The notes below the pieces were generated by a model. The model searched no databases. It worked only from the letters and a program-made list of their open reading frames with translations, and was not told where the DNA came from. From Mucilaginibacter aquaedulcis (GTDB taxonomy: Bacteria; Bacteroidota; Bacteroidia; Sphingobacteriales; Sphingobacteriaceae), in contig NZ_JAUFPR010000002.1 in assembly GCF_030409325.1 (NCBI RefSeq), positions 1,860,001 to 1,924,000 of the forward strand: a stretch of 64,000 nucleotides of DNA, written 5' to 3'. The translations under genes were made by a program, and so were the position numbers. Each line of letters starts with the position of its first letter. The first letter of the stretch is position 1. Shown here in pieces: positions 51,843 to 61,670 of this stretch.

Positions 51843-52721
51843 ATGAAAAATCAAACCACCTATCATTTCATTGATATTAATGGGACAAATATTTTTTACC
51901 GTGAAGCCGGCCCCAAGAATGCACCAACACTGGTGCTTTTGCATGGTTATCCCGCATCATCGCATATGTTCAGGAATTTGATTGCAGAATTATCAGATAA
52001 ATATCACCTTATAGCGGCCGATTACCCTGGCTATGGCAGAAGCGAACAACCTCCAATAGCAGATTTTGCTTACACATTTGATAATTATGCCATTATTATT
52101 GAAGAACTGCTCAATAAATTGAATATTAAAAAATACAGCCTTTATTTAATGGATTATGGAGCCCCCATTGGCTGGCGACTGGCTTCAAAATATCCTGAAA
52201 GAATACAAACGCTGATTGTTCAAAACGGATGTGCTTACGAGGAGGGATTGGAAACGTTTTGGGACCCAATTAAAGCATATTGGAAGGATAGGAATAACAA
52301 GAAAGCTGAAAATACATTAAGAACTTTTCATAATCCCGACGGTTTGAAATGGCAATACACACATGGTCTTTCCGATACTTCTGTGATCAGTCCTGATAAT
52401 TGGGAAATTGATCTCCGGCATTTGGAAAGGGAGGAAAATGGCCAGATACAATTAGACATGTTTTATGATTATCGAACTAATCCACCTCAATACCCCAAAT
52501 GGCAACAGTACCTCCGCGACTATGATCCTGAAATGCTGATTGTATATGGAAAAAATGATTACATTTTCCCGGTAAGTGGTGCAGAGGCTTACAAAAAAGA
52601 TGTCAAAAATTTGGAATACCATCTTTTTGACGCCGGCCATTTTGCACTGGAAAGTCACGGTATTGAGATTGCGGCTACTATTAAGGATTTTCTTGACAGA
52701 AAGGTGGCAAGGGTGAATTAA
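51843..52721 (+). CDS. Alpha/beta hydrolase with Asp nucleophile, paralogue
   Basis: A 292-residue paralogue of the hydrolase at 41700-42584. It keeps LLHGYPASSHMFRN, DYPGYGRSEQPP, the nucleophile elbow LYLMDYGAPIGWR with Asp104, and the His in DAGHFALESHG. The residue after Asp is again Tyr. The shared Asp nucleophile suggests a dehalogenase-like mechanism with an altered halide site, or a different substrate. It is a single-gene unit about 9 kb from its relative. Confidence 0.83.
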   Translation: MKNQTTYHFIDINGTNIFYREAGPKNAPTLVLLHGYPASSHMFRNLIAELSDKYHLIAADYPGYGRSEQPPIADFAYTFDNYAIIIEELLNKLNIKKYSLYLMDYGAPIGWRLASKYPERIQTLIVQNGCAYEEGLETFWDPIKAYWKDRNNKKAENTLRTFHNPDGLKWQYTHGLSDTSVISPDNWEIDLRHLEREENGQIQLDMFYDYRTNPPQYPKWQQYLRDYDPEMLIVYGKNDYIFPVSGAEAYKKDVKNLEYHLFDAGHFALESHGIEIAATIKDFLDRKVARVN

Positions 52722-53497
52722 TACCAGGTTCACTCTTTTATATAGGTCATGGTATTGGATGATCAAGATTTATGCTTCGCTGATTAATATTGCCCAAAAT
52801 AAAAAAACAGCATATTTAGATGTCTGTTACCTGGTACAGAACCAATCTGGAACCAAATTAAAGCACATGCTTAGTGCTTCGGCTTTTCCTCAACAAATTC
52901 CGGTGATATATATTAGGTAAGGTAGATTTCTTCAACAATCCACTAATAAGTATTCTACTGTCAGTAAGCTTGGCTTAAGGGTTTGTGATATGAACATAGC
53001 CCCCAAAACATAACTAATATGACATCAAAAAGAAAAGGCAATCTGTGAATAATTGACCTTTTTTTACACTTTATTGTGAAACAATATGCTATAACTGTAA
53101 AACATCAGTGGGTGGTTCACAATTTTTTTTCAAGTTTCAAAGTCCCTTCATTATTAAATATTTAAAAAATAAATTTGATAAACAAAACGAATTTCACATT
53201 TATAAAGAGTTGTAACATAACACTTTATTTATAATAAATATTTAAAAAAACGCTAAACCAATACCAATCTGAATAATCTTGTTTTGAACTAATGTGACAG
53301 ATATGATCCTGATCTTTTGAAGCATAATTATCCAAGATTGACAGCCAAACACAATAAAACTATAAAGCAAAACTCAGAACATAAAACGTTTTGAATTTAT
53401 TCCGGAGCAAAAGATATCCTATCTCCCTACTTCCGAAAAGAACCACTCTACCTACAATTTATTAATTAACTCCATTACGATGTAAAAAGTAATTTAT
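52722..53497. other. Long AT-rich intergenic region
   Basis: A 776-base region without an open frame longer than about 50 codons on either strand that I could support. It contains an inverted pair TACCAGGT/ACCTGGTA about 105 bases apart near its left end and a LacI-type AAAACGTTTT at 53383-53392. It probably holds the promoter of the adhesin gene; nothing else was recognised. Confidence 0.5.
53383..53392. promoter_or_regulatory. LacI-type palindrome AAAACGTTTT upstream of the adhesin
   Basis: The perfect 10-bp palindrome AAAACGTTTT recurs 106 bases before the adhesin ATG and matches the LacI-type operator at 14590-14601. A chance match in 64 kb is possible. Confidence 0.3.
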
Positions 53498-56400
53498 ATG
53501 AAGGTGCGTGTCTGTTTTCTTTTTTTTCTCCTGGTAAGTCTCCATTCATTTAGTCAGCCACCTTCATATAATTTAAGTATTGTGTCTTCACAACCTTCCA
53601 TTTGTTCGGGTAGTTATGTAACGCTTACGGCAACTGTATCAGATAGTAACCATTCATTCAATTATTCCTGGAGCACCGGAGAAACTACTCCTTCCATAAG
53701 GATAAATAAAGCCGATACTTATACCATTTCGGTGTGGGATAATAATGGTGATTTTCAACCTTTATCAAAAAGTATAACTATTAATACCTCAATGGTTCCT
53801 GCCCCACCTGTTTCAAACGATCAGGTTGTTTGCCGGAACGGTACAGCCACACTTATAGCGACCGGAGCAGACGGCAGTGTTTATCAATGGTATGATGCAC
53901 CGGTAGGAGGAAAGTTTTTGGCAACCGGCGCTTCCTATACAACACCTCAGCTTATAACTCAAACAGTTTATTATGTAGAAACTACTTTAGCCGGTTGTAC
54001 CAGTGCAAGAACCCCCGTCAATGTTTATGTTGCCGGAAAGCCTTTCGGAACAGGCACAATAATATGTCCAGGCTATAATGCTACCTTATCCGCCAATGGT
54101 GCAGATAATTATACCTGGTACGATGCTGCTGAACATGGAAACAAGGTAGGTGAAGGATCAACCTTTACCACCCCTGTTCTGTTTAAAACAACCACTTACT
54201 ACGTTGAGTCATCCATATATGGCTGTATCAGCAGAGTTCCGGTGACAGCCACGGTTTCCCCTTCTCCTCCGGCTCCGAAGGTTTCTGATATTACCGTTTG
54301 TCACGGATCGTCGGCCACATTGCATGCTGATGTACCTATAGGAATATTAAATTGGTTTGATGTTCCTGCCGGAGGAACATCATTAATATCAAATTCTGAG
54401 TTCACTACAGCACCACTAACAGCTTCAGCAACGTATTACGTTCAAACAACGGTAAACGATTGTCAGAGTGAAAGGGTTCCTGTTCATGTAAACGTTAATC
54501 CTGTTCCGGAAGCCCCTGCCCCAATTTTTACTTGTTCAGAAACTGAGGTAACGCTTACGGCCGCCTCTTCTTCGTCTGGTATCAATCAGTGGTATGATTT
54601 GGCAGTTGGTGGTAACTTACTTGCAACCGGTTTAACCTTTCATACCCCTGTATTAACCCATTCTACAACTTATTATTTAGCAAATAGTGCTTCAGGCTGT
54701 CCTGGTAATCGTATTCCCTATCAAATTATTATTACCCCAACCATACCACCTTCTGCTGCCGGGCAAATTATTTGTTCAGGATCCTCTGCCTCACTTACTG
54801 CTATCAGTGCTGATGGCGGAGCTGTAGAGTGGTATGATCAGGCAACCGCAGGCAAGCTCTTATCTAAAAACGCCATATTTACAACACCCCCTTTAACTGC
54901 AGATGCAACTTATTTTGTACAAGTAGCCCAACCAGGATGTGTTAACACAAGAACTTCCGTAAAAGTAACAGTTCTGCCGGCAGTGGTTGCTCCCACGGCT
55001 GCCTCAGTAACCATTTGCTCCGGAAACTCGGCTATACTTAAGGCATTTAGTAAAAGCGGTAATTATAAGTGGTACGATAGCGCCAGCAACGGAAAATTGT
55101 TGTCATCCTCACAAACGTTGGTAACACCTCAATTGAATGCCACTGTAATATACTATGTAACAACCAGTGAAGATGGTTGTGAGAGCCCGGCAACACCGGT
55201 AACTGTCACTGTTAATCCGCTTTCTGTTGCGCCATCAGCTAACGGAACAAGAGTTTGCGAAGGATCACCTGCTACGCTGACTGCCAACGCTCCACCCGGG
55301 ACTAATATTGCATGGTATGATGCAGCTACCGACGGAACTTTATTAGCTTCTGGAAATACCTTCACCACGCCTGATTTATTCGAAACCATAACTTACTTTG
55401 CACAATATTCAACCGAAGGCTGTAATAGTGCCAGAACACCGGTAACAGTGATTGTTGATACTATTCCCGATATTAAATTTCTTTATCCTCCCGGTGGTTA
55501 TGCCACAAATTATTCAAAGCTTATTACTCCTGCTGTTAAAAATGGCTCTGAAGGAAAATTTAGTGTTCAGCCTGAAGGTTTGGTTTTTACAAATACAAAT
55601 ACAGGTGAAATTAATGGTCGCGCCAGCAAACCCGGTAAATATACGGTTACGCGCACAAGCAATAACCCTTGTTCAGTTCCTTATAGTAGTTCCATTACCA
55701 TTTATGAGCCGGGAGGTAAATTGACTTTTTTTTATCAAGGCCCTTACTGCAAGGATGGTGTAAATCCAAGGCCGAATATAGATTACGTTCCCAGTTCATA
55801 TAGTTCTTCTCCCGGGCTGGTTTTTGTAGATCCGAACACAGGAGAGGTGAATTTAAGCGCGAGTACTCCAGGTACCTATACGGTAACCCGTATAATTAAT
55901 TATAATGCTACCGTACAAACCTGCTCAATTACTATTAATGAAAAAGTATCTGTTCAGGCAGGAGACGATCAAAATGCAACCATTGGTCAGCCAATTCACC
56001 TGGCAGGTATCATTCACGGAGCTTCGGGCGGAAAATGGTCTGGCGGAGCCGGCTCATTTTCTGATGCTACCTTAACCGATGCCATATATACCCCGGCCGC
56101 TAATGAACGGCGTGTTGTACTTCGCTTAACCACAAACGATTCTGATGTTTGCGAACCTAAATCTGATCAAATGGTTATCACTATTCAACCAACTATTATT
56201 CCACCAACGGCTTCGGATGTTATGGGTTGTTTGGGCAGTCGATCCACTATTTTTGCGATAGCACCAAAGGGCGACATCCAGTGGTATGATGCTGCTACCG
56301 GAGGAAACTTGCTTTCGGTAGGTCCTAATTTTTTAACTGATCCACTTACCGAGACTACAACTTACTATGCGCAGGCAACAATTGGTGAAGTAGCCAGCGA

Positions 56401-58768
56401 GCGCATTGCCGTTAAAGTTATTGTTAACGCTCCACCCGCACCAAGCGCTTCAGGATTAACAGTGCAAACAGGGAGTACAGCAACCCTCACAGCCAGCGGA
56501 TCATCAGGCACTTATGAATGGTATAACGCCCCAACCGGGGGCGATCTGCTTTCTTTGAAAAATTCTTACATAACCACTCCTTTAACAAATAACACATCCT
56601 ATTATGTACAGACTACGGTTGATGGTTGCAGCAGTCGCAGAACTAAAGTGGACGTATCCGTATTGCCCTTACCCCAGATCGTTAGCTCATCTGCAGAAAA
56701 TATTTGCAGCGGTTCTGAATTAACCTATAATATTACAGCTAACGTGGCAACCGCTGCCTTTTCCTGGAGCAGGGCTGCTGTAGCCGGAATTAGTAACCCG
56801 GCCGTAAATGATCAAAAAACCTCAATTATAAGGGAAACACTAATTAACCTCACCAACGCCCCGGTTAATGTAACTTATCTTATCACCTCTGGTGGCTCCG
56901 CGGATTCTCCATTCAGGTATGTGGTTACTGTTTATCCTAAACCAGCCTTTATTGGAAAAACCACGACAAGTATACCCAATGGAACCAGCAGCAATTTCCA
57001 AATCAAATTTAATATTTCCGAAATTACTTTTAATTGGAGCCGGCCAGCCATTAATGGTATCAGTAATGCGGGTATTTCAGGCCAAACCAGCTCCATAATA
57101 TCTGAAACTTTATTCAATACCACCAACGCTCCAATTGATGTAACTTATGTATTGCAATATTCCCCAAACTGCACCGGTACTCCAATTACTTTAACAGTTA
57201 CAGTTTACCCATCGGCTGTTATAACCAGTGCCAATAATGGCTTTGCATGCAGTAACTCACCCCAAAATTACATGATCACCTCCAATTTAGCAGACGCCAC
57301 CTTTAGCTGGGAACGCGAAGCTGCACCCAACATCGCAAATGCTGCGGTAACAAATCAAACTGCATCTACTATAACTGAAACTTTAATAAATACTGGTTAT
57401 AGTCCGGCTAATGTTTATTACGTTATTAGGCCTATTGCTCATGGTAAAGTCTATTCTCCTTTTATTTATAGCGTGGTTGTTTACCCTCGTACCCGCATCC
57501 CTGAGGCCAACAGCAATTCACCTGTTTGCTTAGGCAGTACTATTCAATTAAGGTCGCCTTTAGTTTCGGGAGCCAGTTATTTATGGATTGGCCCGAACGA
57601 GTATAGATCAACCCTGCAAAATCCGGATATACCAAATATAACCATAGCTAATGCCGGGGATTACAAGCTATTTATTACAATAAACGGTTGCACAAGCGAA
57701 CCCAATACCATCCAAGTGGCAGTTAATCAACCTCCCCTGGCTGGTGCAGGACCCAACCAATCTGTTTGTGTTAATATTCCGGCTGTTAACCTATCCGGAA
57801 CGGTATCCGGAGGTACCGTAACGGGGGTATGGAATAGCAGTGGAAACGGCACATTTTTCCCATCGAATAACAAGTTAAATGCACAATACATTCCGTCTGA
57901 ACAGGACAGATCCTCGGGATCTGTGACCCTAACACTTACATCTACAAGTAATGACGATTGCCTTATCTCTACCTCTAACATGATTGTAAAGCTTGGGAAG
58001 TCACCCGGTGTTGATGCCGGGTCGGATATAGAAGTTTGCTCCCAAAGCACCACTGTTCCGCTGGCCGGTAAAGTCCTGATAGCAAGCCCCTGTAAATGGA
58101 TAACCTCAGGAAGCGGCACCTTTTTGCCCGCCGCCACTAACGTCGATGCATCATACGTACCAAGCGCTGAGGACATTAAATCGGGTACCGTGAAATTAAC
58201 ACTTATGGCCATAACCAATGATCAGTGTTATATAACAACGGATGACCTTATGGTTAAGTTTATACAACCAGCCACAGTCAACGCCGGAGGGATAGTATAT
58301 GTACTGAAAGATGAAAATTTAACTTTAAAACCTTTTGTCAGCGACCCCGATGTGCAGTATTTATGGACACCAAATATTGGTATAAGTGATAATAAAATAA
58401 AAAATCCAATAATTACCGGCGAAGCTGACAGGATTTATACCCTTAAAGTAACCAACAATCACGGCTGCACAAGCCAGGACATACTTCTTGTTAAAGTATC
58501 ACCAAATTTAACTATACCCAATACGTTTACACCTAATGGCGATGGCATTAATGACTATTGGGAAATAAAGGGCCTGGTAGCTTACCAGCAGGCGGTTATT
58601 GACATATTTAACCGTTACGGAACCAAATTGTACCATAGCTTGGGGTATAGTCAGCCATGGGACGGAACTTATAATGGTCAGGCATTATCGCCCGGTACTT
58701 ACTACTATATTATCAATACTAAAGTTAACAACCAAATCCTTTCAGGACCGATCACTATTTTAAGATAG
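53498..58768 (+). CDS. Repeat-rich T9SS type B surface protein
   Basis: A 1756-residue cell-surface or secreted protein. After a signal peptide (MKVRVCFLFFLLVSLHSFSQ) comes a PKD-like domain and then seven Ig-like repeats of about 75 residues, each with a Cys near the start, a WYDA or WFD core and a YYV-x-T strand ending GC. Two more such copies occur later. Three PKD-like units with FSWSR/FNWSR cores and three AG-x-NQ type units follow. The C-terminus, starting at TIPNTFTPNGDGINDYWEIK and ending GTYYYIIN, is the gliding-motility CHU_C/T9SS type B sorting domain. It is followed by PorP/SprF after 5 bases. Role inferred: adhesion. Confidence 0.92.
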   Translation: MKVRVCFLFFLLVSLHSFSQPPSYNLSIVSSQPSICSGSYVTLTATVSDSNHSFNYSWSTGETTPSIRINKADTYTISVWDNNGDFQPLSKSITINTSMVPAPPVSNDQVVCRNGTATLIATGADGSVYQWYDAPVGGKFLATGASYTTPQLITQTVYYVETTLAGCTSARTPVNVYVAGKPFGTGTIICPGYNATLSANGADNYTWYDAAEHGNKVGEGSTFTTPVLFKTTTYYVESSIYGCISRVPVTATVSPSPPAPKVSDITVCHGSSATLHADVPIGILNWFDVPAGGTSLISNSEFTTAPLTASATYYVQTTVNDCQSERVPVHVNVNPVPEAPAPIFTCSETEVTLTAASSSSGINQWYDLAVGGNLLATGLTFHTPVLTHSTTYYLANSASGCPGNRIPYQIIITPTIPPSAAGQIICSGSSASLTAISADGGAVEWYDQATAGKLLSKNAIFTTPPLTADATYFVQVAQPGCVNTRTSVKVTVLPAVVAPTAASVTICSGNSAILKAFSKSGNYKWYDSASNGKLLSSSQTLVTPQLNATVIYYVTTSEDGCESPATPVTVTVNPLSVAPSANGTRVCEGSPATLTANAPPGTNIAWYDAATDGTLLASGNTFTTPDLFETITYFAQYSTEGCNSARTPVTVIVDTIPDIKFLYPPGGYATNYSKLITPAVKNGSEGKFSVQPEGLVFTNTNTGEINGRASKPGKYTVTRTSNNPCSVPYSSSITIYEPGGKLTFFYQGPYCKDGVNPRPNIDYVPSSYSSSPGLVFVDPNTGEVNLSASTPGTYTVTRIINYNATVQTCSITINEKVSVQAGDDQNATIGQPIHLAGIIHGASGGKWSGGAGSFSDATLTDAIYTPAANERRVVLRLTTNDSDVCEPKSDQMVITIQPTIIPPTASDVMGCLGSRSTIFAIAPKGDIQWYDAATGGNLLSVGPNFLTDPLTETTTYYAQATIGEVASERIAVKVIVNAPPAPSASGLTVQTGSTATLTASGSSGTYEWYNAPTGGDLLSLKNSYITTPLTNNTSYYVQTTVDGCSSRRTKVDVSVLPLPQIVSSSAENICSGSELTYNITANVATAAFSWSRAAVAGISNPAVNDQKTSIIRETLINLTNAPVNVTYLITSGGSADSPFRYVVTVYPKPAFIGKTTTSIPNGTSSNFQIKFNISEITFNWSRPAINGISNAGISGQTSSIISETLFNTTNAPIDVTYVLQYSPNCTGTPITLTVTVYPSAVITSANNGFACSNSPQNYMITSNLADATFSWEREAAPNIANAAVTNQTASTITETLINTGYSPANVYYVIRPIAHGKVYSPFIYSVVVYPRTRIPEANSNSPVCLGSTIQLRSPLVSGASYLWIGPNEYRSTLQNPDIPNITIANAGDYKLFITINGCTSEPNTIQVAVNQPPLAGAGPNQSVCVNIPAVNLSGTVSGGTVTGVWNSSGNGTFFPSNNKLNAQYIPSEQDRSSGSVTLTLTSTSNDDCLISTSNMIVKLGKSPGVDAGSDIEVCSQSTTVPLAGKVLIASPCKWITSGSGTFLPAATNVDASYVPSAEDIKSGTVKLTLMAITNDQCYITTDDLMVKFIQPATVNAGGIVYVLKDENLTLKPFVSDPDVQYLWTPNIGISDNKIKNPIITGEADRIYTLKVTNNHGCTSQDILLVKVSPNLTIPNTFTPNGDGINDYWEIKGLVAYQQAVIDIFNRYGTKLYHSLGYSQPWDGTYNGQALSPGTYYYIINTKVNNQILSGPITILR

Positions 58769-58773
58769 CAGCC

Positions 58774-59796
58774 ATGTTTAGTATAAGTAAAATATCATGC
58801 ACCATTGTACTTACTCTGTGGGCACAATTGGTTTGTGCACAACAAAGGCCACAATACACCCAGTACGTTTTTAATAATTATTTATTGAATCCGGCGCTAT
58901 CGGGCATGGAAAACTATACTGATGTAAAAGCGGGATATCGCAGCCAGTGGACTGGATTAGAAGGCGCCCCGGTAACAGGCTATCTGACCATTAATGCCCC
59001 GGTTGGAAAAAACTTTTTGCAAGGCGACGCCACTGCTTTTCCGGCTGGTGGAGGTCTTAACCCATCAAGCCGGTTGTATACTCAGCAATATCAAGCTGCA
59101 GAACCCCATCATGGCGTTGGCTTAACCATTATTTCTGATAAAACAGGCCCTATATCACAAACCTCCATCGATGCTACTTATGCGTATCACCTGGGGTTAA
59201 CGGCAAAGCTCAATCTGGCAGTTGGCGTGGCGGCCGGATTTAGCCACAACGTGCTCAATCTTTCGCAAGTTACTTTGGTGAATCCACTCGATCCTGTATT
59301 TAATAACATCAACAATAACCAGTGGAAGCCTGACCTCGGTGTTGGGGTATGGGCTTATGCATCAGACTATTTTGCAGGCTTCTCTGTTCAGCAATTACTT
59401 CCTCAAAATTTGTATGTTACCAGTACTGATAATGCCTACCAAAACAAAACGGTTCCTCATTATTTTTTAACAGGGGGCTTTAAAGTTTTTTTAAATGATG
59501 ACATAACCTTATTGCCATCGGTATTGTTAAAAATGATCAAACCGGTTCCCACCACGTTTGATATTAATATGAAATTATCTTTTCAGGATAGGCTATGGCT
59601 GGGAGGATCTTACAGGCGTAACGATTCATTTGCAGCACTCGCCGGTATCAATATCAGTTCATTTGTCAATGTGGGCTACTCCTATGACTTTACCACATCT
59701 GAATTAAGAACTGTGAGCAGCGGAACCCACGAAATTGTTATTGGCATACTGCTCAACAACCGGTACAAGGTTACCTGTCCTCAGCATACTTTTTAA
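58774..59796 (+). CDS. PorP/SprF family T9SS-associated outer-membrane protein
   Basis: A 340-residue protein with a signal peptide (cut near CAQ) and the family opening QRPQYTQYVFNNYLLNPALS, followed by YRSQWTGLEGAPVTGYLTIN. The rest is a beta-barrel with repeated aromatic strands. PorP/SprF proteins work with type IX secretion and are often encoded directly after type B cargo, where they help anchor or export that cargo. It begins 5 bases after the adhesin stop, so the two are one operon. Confidence 0.93.
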   Translation: MFSISKISCTIVLTLWAQLVCAQQRPQYTQYVFNNYLLNPALSGMENYTDVKAGYRSQWTGLEGAPVTGYLTINAPVGKNFLQGDATAFPAGGGLNPSSRLYTQQYQAAEPHHGVGLTIISDKTGPISQTSIDATYAYHLGLTAKLNLAVGVAAGFSHNVLNLSQVTLVNPLDPVFNNINNNQWKPDLGVGVWAYASDYFAGFSVQQLLPQNLYVTSTDNAYQNKTVPHYFLTGGFKVFLNDDITLLPSVLLKMIKPVPTTFDINMKLSFQDRLWLGGSYRRNDSFAALAGINISSFVNVGYSYDFTTSELRTVSSGTHEIVIGILLNNRYKVTCPQHTF

Positions 59797-59837
59797 AAGT
59801 ATGGTGCTAATCAACTATCCTTTGCTAATCCGGATAA

Positions 59838-59873
59838 ACCCTGATCTTCGATGAATATATCAAAGATCAGGGT
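59838..59873. terminator. Hairpin between PorP/SprF and GH32
   Basis: An 11-bp perfect stem (ACCCTGATCTT with AAGATCAGGGT) and a 14-base loop lie between the convergent PorP and GH32 genes. It lacks long T runs, so terminator strength is moderate. Confidence 0.6.
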
Positions 59874-59928
59874 AGCCTTGCAGTTTATAGATGATTGGTA
59901 CTGGAATCATTTAGAAGTGAAACATTTT

Positions 59929-61578
59929 CTACTTCCAAATAGATTTTACGGAATAAACTTCCAGGTTTTTGATATCGATGTTATTACCCCAGAAATGAAA
60001 TCCTTCGGTATTTTTCAAATTTGGTTTTCTTTCCATGGAAAAGGAATAAGCTCCCCCGTCAATAAATACCTCTATTGTGGTACGATCGATATAAATATCT
60101 GCTGTTAACTCCATACTGGTCATATCCTCGGGCGAATAGAAAGTTCCGTTAATCAAATTAAAATTCATATCATAATCAATAATATGCTGGCCAAACAGGT
60201 TTAACCCGGCGCTTGTGGCGTGCGAAAGTTTGATGGTTGTTTTAATGCGCAAACGGTCGCTTTGGTTATATTCCTTTAGTTTATCGTTAGCATCATTTTC
60301 TTTTAGATTGCCCCATTGGTTTAGCTTATCAAATAGTTGCTCAGTTTCCTTAACGGGTACGCTAAACAATCTTAGCCCATCTTTGGTAGTTCTCAACGTT
60401 AACTCAGTAGGTAATAACATCATTCCGTTAAAAGGCATTCCCGGATGACTAACCCTGCCCCAGCCAATTTGTATTCTTCTGCCATCGGCCTCGGGCATAT
60501 TTGTGATTGTTTGGGCAGCATAAATTGTTCCGGTAGCAAAATAATGCTTTCCCGATTCTGGTTTAAAGGTTTCTCCATCAAACGAGCCTATCATATAGGT
60601 ATTTGACGCGCCGTACATAACCCATTTTGTTTTAGTCTTATCTCCATCTATCGGTAATTCAAACAGATCAGGACATTCCCAAAAGCCGGTAACATGACTT
60701 TTAAAGGTCCAGTCTTTCAAATTGGTTGAGTTGTAAATAGAGTGCCCGTCACGCTCATTTAAAACCAGCACCCAATGATTACCTGGTTTGTACCAAAACA
60801 CGCGCGGGTCCCTGGTATCCTGACTGTTCCATTTAGCTTTTGAATCAATCAGCGGGTTTTTGCTGTACTTTGTCCATGTACGGCCCTTATCTAAACTATA
60901 GGCCATACATTGTACCTGTTTGGCATCGGAATTAGCCGTATAAGTGGCGATCATGGCCGGCGTATTTCCACGATTAAAGCCCGCGGTATTGTTATAATCT
61001 ATTACTGCCGAACCTGAAAACATAGTACCAATATTATCCGGGCTTAACGCTGTAGGCAGCTCCTCCCAATGAATCATATCCTTACTTACCGCATGCCCCC
61101 ATGACATATTTTCCCATTCCTTTTCATATGGGTTATGCTGATAAAAAAGATGATATTCACCTTCATAGAAAATTAATCCGTTAGGATCATTTATCCACCC
61201 GCGGCGCGTTGTGAAATGAAATTGAGGACGGTTTTTCTCTTTGTACATTGAATCCTGCCCGGCTATTTTATCGTCCTGGTAAATTTTGCTTAAACCAGAA
61301 CCATCACCATCATAGCTAATACTGATGGTTTTTCCTTTGAGGGTTGTCATATCGCAAAATACCCAATACTGAACCTCATCTTTAGCAAGCCTGATCTTGA
61401 ATGATCGTTCTTCTTTGCCAGCTATCTTAAATTGCATTGTGCCCCTGCCCTGGGCCTGTGAAACCGGGAGATTAAGGTATCGCTTGGTTATTTTAATATT
61501 AATATCTTCTGCCAATAAGGCGGTTGATACGCATAACATTAAACAAATTGCGATGGTTGCTTTTAATTGAATTTTCAT
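59929..61578 (-). CDS. GH32 beta-fructosidase (levanase/inulinase type)
   Basis: A 549-residue secreted enzyme cutting beta-fructosides. The signal peptide ends near residue 24 (LLAED). An N-terminal region of about 100 residues precedes the five-bladed propeller, which holds the nucleophile Asp131 in GWINDPNG, the transition-state Asp257 in TRDPRVFWY and the acid/base Glu301 in GFWECPDLF. The C-terminal beta-sandwich includes DRTTIEVFIDGGAYSFS. It is downstream of SusD and SusC on the same strand, so it belongs to a fructan (levan or inulin) utilisation locus; endo or exo action cannot be told. Confidence 0.94.
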   Translation of the reverse strand: MKIQLKATIAICLMLCVSTALLAEDINIKITKRYLNLPVSQAQGRGTMQFKIAGKEERSFKIRLAKDEVQYWVFCDMTTLKGKTISISYDGDGSGLSKIYQDDKIAGQDSMYKEKNRPQFHFTTRRGWINDPNGLIFYEGEYHLFYQHNPYEKEWENMSWGHAVSKDMIHWEELPTALSPDNIGTMFSGSAVIDYNNTAGFNRGNTPAMIATYTANSDAKQVQCMAYSLDKGRTWTKYSKNPLIDSKAKWNSQDTRDPRVFWYKPGNHWVLVLNERDGHSIYNSTNLKDWTFKSHVTGFWECPDLFELPIDGDKTKTKWVMYGASNTYMIGSFDGETFKPESGKHYFATGTIYAAQTITNMPEADGRRIQIGWGRVSHPGMPFNGMMLLPTELTLRTTKDGLRLFSVPVKETEQLFDKLNQWGNLKENDANDKLKEYNQSDRLRIKTTIKLSHATSAGLNLFGQHIIDYDMNFNLINGTFYSPEDMTSMELTADIYIDRTTIEVFIDGGAYSFSMERKPNLKNTEGFHFWGNNIDIKNLEVYSVKSIWK

Positions 61579-61670
61579 GTTTTTTCGCTAAAGCAGGATG
61601 AGTAGCCTCATCCTGCAGTGAGTTAAAGGATATTTCACCATGCCTGGCATTTAACCAGACTATTTACTGG

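Noticed and set aside
57727..58218. 163-codon minus-strand frame inside the T9SS adhesin
   Set aside because: The adhesin frame has clear repeats across this region; the opposite frame shows no family features.
53498..58768. Regular repeats considered as a CRISPR or DNA satellite array
   Set aside because: The periodicity is at the protein level (about 75 residues) with divergent DNA; it reflects tandem Ig-like domains.
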